A stretch of 64,000 nt of DNA from Rhizobium lusitanum (lineage in GTDB: Bacteria > Pseudomonadota > Alphaproteobacteria > Rhizobiales > Rhizobiaceae): assembly GCF_014189535.1 (NCBI RefSeq), contig NZ_CP050308.1, forward strand, positions 1,426,001 to 1,490,000, read 5' to 3'. Shown here piece after piece: positions 61,707-64,000 of this stretch. The notes beneath the pieces are model-generated. The model did no database searches. It was not told the DNA's origin and saw only the letters and a list, made by a program, of their open reading frames with translations. The position numbers were made by a program, and so were the translations under genes. Numbering within the stretch: position 1 is the first letter of the stretch; every line of letters starts with the position of its first letter.

Positions 61707-62906
61707 TCAGGCCGCGACCGGGCTCGCCAGCAATGCCTTCAGCGACGCCTCAGCCATCGGTTCGCGTTCGGAACGTTCGATGAAGCCGCCGCCATAGACG
61801 CGGGCGTCGTCGCCGGGGGCGGAGTAGAGCGCACAGGCCTGTCCGGGCGCGACGCCGGCTTCGCCGACCGTCAGGTCGACATAGATACCGCTTCTGTCGG
61901 CGCGCAGCACGGCGGGCTCCGGCGGCCGGGTGGAGCGGACCTTGACGTAACAGGCAAAGCCTTCGCCGGACGCAGCCACCAGCAGCGGCTCATCGCCGAG
62001 CCAGTTGACGTCGCGCAGATAGACGCGGTGCGTTTCCAGCGCCTCCTTCGGGCCGACGATGACGCGGCGCGAGCGGGCGTCGAGGTAGACGACGTAAAGC
62101 GGGTCGCCGGTGGCAACGCCGATGCCGCGACGCTGGCCGATCGTATAATGCAGGATGCCTTCATGCCGACCGAGCACGCGGCCGTCGAGATGGACGATCT
62201 CGCCGGCCAGCGCCGCATTCGGCTTCAGCTTGGCGATGACGTCGGAATATTTTCCCTGCGGCACGAAACAGATGTCCTGGCTGTCAGCCTTTTTGGCGAC
62301 AACGAGGCCCATCTCTTCGGCCAACGCGCGGGTCTCCGCCTTCGGCATGCCGCCGAGCGGAAAGCGCAGATAATCAATCTGTTCCTGGGTCGTCGCGAAC
62401 AGGAAATAGCTCTGATCGCGGTCGGCATCAGCAGGGCGATAGAGCGCGCGGCGGCCGGGATGATCCGCAGACGGGTTCGGGCGCGAACGGATGTAATGGC
62501 CGGTTGCCAGCGCATCGGCGCCTAGCTCCTTGGCGGTCGCCAGCAGATCGGCGAACTTGACGGTCTGGTTGCAGGAGACGCAAGGGATCGGCGTCTCGCC
62601 GGCGACATAGCTTTCGGCGAAGGGATTGATCACCGTCTCGCGGAAACGCTTCTCGTAGTCGAGTACATAATGCGGAATGCCGATCGTCTCGCAGACCCGG
62701 CGGGCATCGTCGATATCCTGGCCGGCGCAGCAGGAGCCGGCGCGGTGCACGGCGGCGCCGTGATCGTAGAGCTGCAGCGTGATGCCGAGCACATCATAGC
62801 CCTGGCGCTTCAAAATGCCGGCGACGACAGAGCTATCGACGCCGCCCGACATGGCGACGACGACGCGGGTGTCTTCCGGCTTCTTGTCAAAATCCAGTGT
62901 GTTCAC
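61707..62906 (-). CDS. mnmA: tRNA 2-thiouridylase MnmA
   Basis: 399 residues from GTG 62906 ([10 protein letters not shown]...), preferred to a GTG at 62954 on family start. The PP-loop ATP-binding motif is [16 protein letters not shown]. Catalytic Cys are in [12 protein letters not shown] and [10 protein letters not shown]-terminal PUA-like and beta domains follow ([13 protein letters not shown]). It makes 2-thiouridine at position 34 of Lys, Glu and Gln tRNAs with sulfur from the IscS relay. It is core chromosome, downstream of the tRNA. Confidence 0.93.
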   Translation of the reverse strand: MNTLDFDKKPEDTRVVVAMSGGVDSSVVAGILKRQGYDVLGITLQLYDHGAAVHRAGSCCAGQDIDDARRVCETIGIPHYVLDYEKRFRETVINPFAESYVAGETPIPCVSCNQTVKFADLLATAKELGADALATGHYIRSRPNPSADHPGRRALYRPADADRDQSYFLFATTQEQIDYLRFPLGGMPKAETRALAEEMGLVVAKKADSQDICFVPQGKYSDVIAKLKPNAALAGEIVHLDGRVLGRHEGILHYTIGQRRGIGVATGDPLYVVYLDARSRRVIVGPKEALETHRVYLRDVNWLGDEPLLVAASGEGFACYVKVRSTRPPEPAVLRADRSGIYVDLTVGEAGVAPGQACALYSAPGDDARVYGGGFIERSEREPMAEASLKALLASPVAA

Positions 62907-63096
62907 GGTCTTGCCGCCAATCTCAGTCGATCTTCGGTGCTGTCTTCTATCCACCGGTTGCCATGCAAAAGCGGCGGATTTTTATCGTCTGCGGGCACAG
63001 GGCGGCTTTAACCGCCCAGCCTCAATTGATCAGGGATATAGAAAGGATTGCCGCCGGGCGCAAGAGGCGGCGAATCAGGGAGGCCGAGAGCGACGC

Positions 63097-63747
63097 TCAG
63101 TGCTTCGCTTTCAGCTGCCGAATGAGGTTGAGCCCGCGCCGCAGTGCCGTCACTGCCGCCCCGACAGCGACGATCCAGAGTGCGACGGTCAGCACCCAGG
63201 TTCCGCCGTTCCAGAGCACTTCGAGAATGGAGAGCAGTGCTGCGGCTGTGATCGTCGCCATGCGATGCTGCTTGGCCATCGGCCCGCCGAAATCGCTGGG
63301 GTTGCCGGTGGCGCGGCCGAGTTCGCGGACATAGGCGGTGAGAACGGCAAAGGCGGCAGCAGCCCAGCCAAGGCCGGGAGTGGCAATGCCATAGCCCACA
63401 CCGGCGAAGATCAGGATATCGGCGATGCGGTCCGGGAATTCATTCCAGAACGGCCCATCCGGCTCACCCTTGCCGCCCTCGACGGCGACCATGCCGTCAA
63501 GCAGATTGCACAACAGCCGAAGCTGGCAGAAGAGCGCCGCAAGGATCAGGAACAGGATGCGCAATTCGCTATCCTCTTGCCCCGACAGCCAGAAGGAACC
63601 GCCGGCCAGTGCCGCCATGACCATGCTTGCCTGCGATATCTGGTTCGGCGTCACCGACAGCGCGGTCATCCGTCGTGCCAATCCCTGCGCCCAGCGTGTA
63701 TTGCGGCTGGCCAACGGCCGCCTGTCGCCTGTCCCTTCGCCCGCCAT
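63097..63747 (-). CDS. CDP-alcohol phosphatidyltransferase-family protein, variant motif
   Basis: 216 residues with about five membrane segments. The family motif is present in altered form: NLLDGMVAVEGG where Asp-x-x-Asp-Gly-x-x-Ala-Arg is usual, then GPFWNEFPDRIAD for the Gly-x3-Asp-x3-Asp part. Two of the four metal-binding Asp are Asn and the Arg is Val. Such variants form a known-looking rhizobial subgroup next to acyltransferase-like genes; substrate unknown. ATG 63747 has GGGAGG upstream; the frame extends to 63795, overlapping the next gene. Confidence 0.8.
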   Translation of the reverse strand: MAGEGTGDRRPLASRNTRWAQGLARRMTALSVTPNQISQASMVMAALAGGSFWLSGQEDSELRILFLILAALFCQLRLLCNLLDGMVAVEGGKGEPDGPFWNEFPDRIADILIFAGVGYGIATPGLGWAAAAFAVLTAYVRELGRATGNPSDFGGPMAKQHRMATITAAALLSILEVLWNGGTWVLTVALWIVAVGAAVTALRRGLNLIRQLKAKH

Positions 63748-63751
63748 GACC

Positions 63752-64000
63752 CTAACGCCTCCCGCCGGAAATCGAATAATTGTAGAGCGTCGCATAGCTG
63801 GTCGACACCAGCAGCGGCACTGCGATGGTCTTCACTATCTCCGGCGTACCGCTGAGCGCATGGATCGTCACCAATATGCCGGAGGAGCCAAGGCAGGCGA
63901 TCAACGGTGGCGCCCAAAGGGCGGCAAGACCACGAAACCGTTTCGACAGCGCGTCGATCACCGATTTGAGGAACAGCGTCAGGCAGGCCGACAGAATGCC
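63752..64000 (-). CDS. Membrane protein, 3' end only
   Basis: The frame runs off the right edge and its stop is at 63752. The 82 codons in view contain two or three hydrophobic stretches (LACLTLFLK-type at the edge, PLIACLGSSGILVTIHAL, and TIAVPLLVSTSYATLYNY). It lies 5 bp before the CDP-alcohol transferase gene, so the two form an operon. The family cannot be told from this part. Confidence 0.6.
   Translation of the reverse strand, partial: GILSACLTLFLKSVIDALSKRFRGLAALWAPPLIACLGSSGILVTIHALSGTPEIVKTIAVPLLVSTSYATLYNYSISGGRR

Overview
The window looks like chromosomal DNA of a Rhizobiaceae bacterium (Rhizobium or Agrobacterium type). The support is high GC with alphaproteobacterial codon use, a DUF982 protein, a rhizobial-style palindromic intergenic repeat, an adenylate cyclase with TolB and TPR regions, and the style of the MnmA and DUF2806 proteins. 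All calls come from reading the sequence; no database search was run.

Bases 1-12978 are mostly transport and housekeeping: the end of metQ, metN and a frameshifted metI (methionine uptake); an IS5-type remnant; a VOC protein facing a decayed MarR regulator across an intact palindromic operator; a divergent sulfur-scavenging locus (flavin monooxygenase against tauABC-like genes); an SPFH protein; a hydroxyacid dehydrogenase; a DNA glycosylase; and a Bcr/CflA-type efflux pump divergent from a TetR regulator with a 40-bp dyad between them.

Bases 13122-24889 are accessory: DUF982, a run of small membrane or exported proteins of unknown function, a secreted Sel1/ankyrin protein, a class III adenylate cyclase, and an aldo-keto reductase and Tat-exported hydrolase facing a LysR regulator. 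Bases 25167-39141 hold a likely operon of envelope genes: a giant LprI-type periplasmic protein (frameshifted in its signal peptide), an alpha-2-macroglobulin that lacks the thioester cysteine, and penicillin-binding protein 1C.

The most unusual part is an 18.8-kb integrated element, about 42736-61517, bounded by a 57-bp direct repeat (55 of 57 identical) of the 3' part of a tRNA-Met gene; the intact tRNA lies at 61466-61542. It carries a tyrosine integrase, an excisionase-like regulator, a RepA-type helicase, and a full HK97-type capsid and packaging set (portal, protease, major capsid, connector, HNH, small and large terminase). I find no tail tube, tape measure, baseplate or convincing lysis gene. 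It also has a tailspike-like protein and a GSCFA-domain cargo gene. This is the plan of a capsid-forming phage satellite (cf-PICI-like) that would borrow tails from a helper phage. Paired promoters, tandem integrase-arm-like repeats and a candidate replication origin can be read in its DNA. Two lower-GC accessory genes (DUF2806 and an unknown membrane-anchored protein) lie just outside its left end.

After the tRNA the core chromosome resumes with mnmA, a variant CDP-alcohol phosphatidyltransferase and the 3' end of a membrane-protein gene. At least five genes contain single-base frame breaks (metI, marR, the LprI giant and two island regulators), so either the assembly has indel errors or several genes are decaying.
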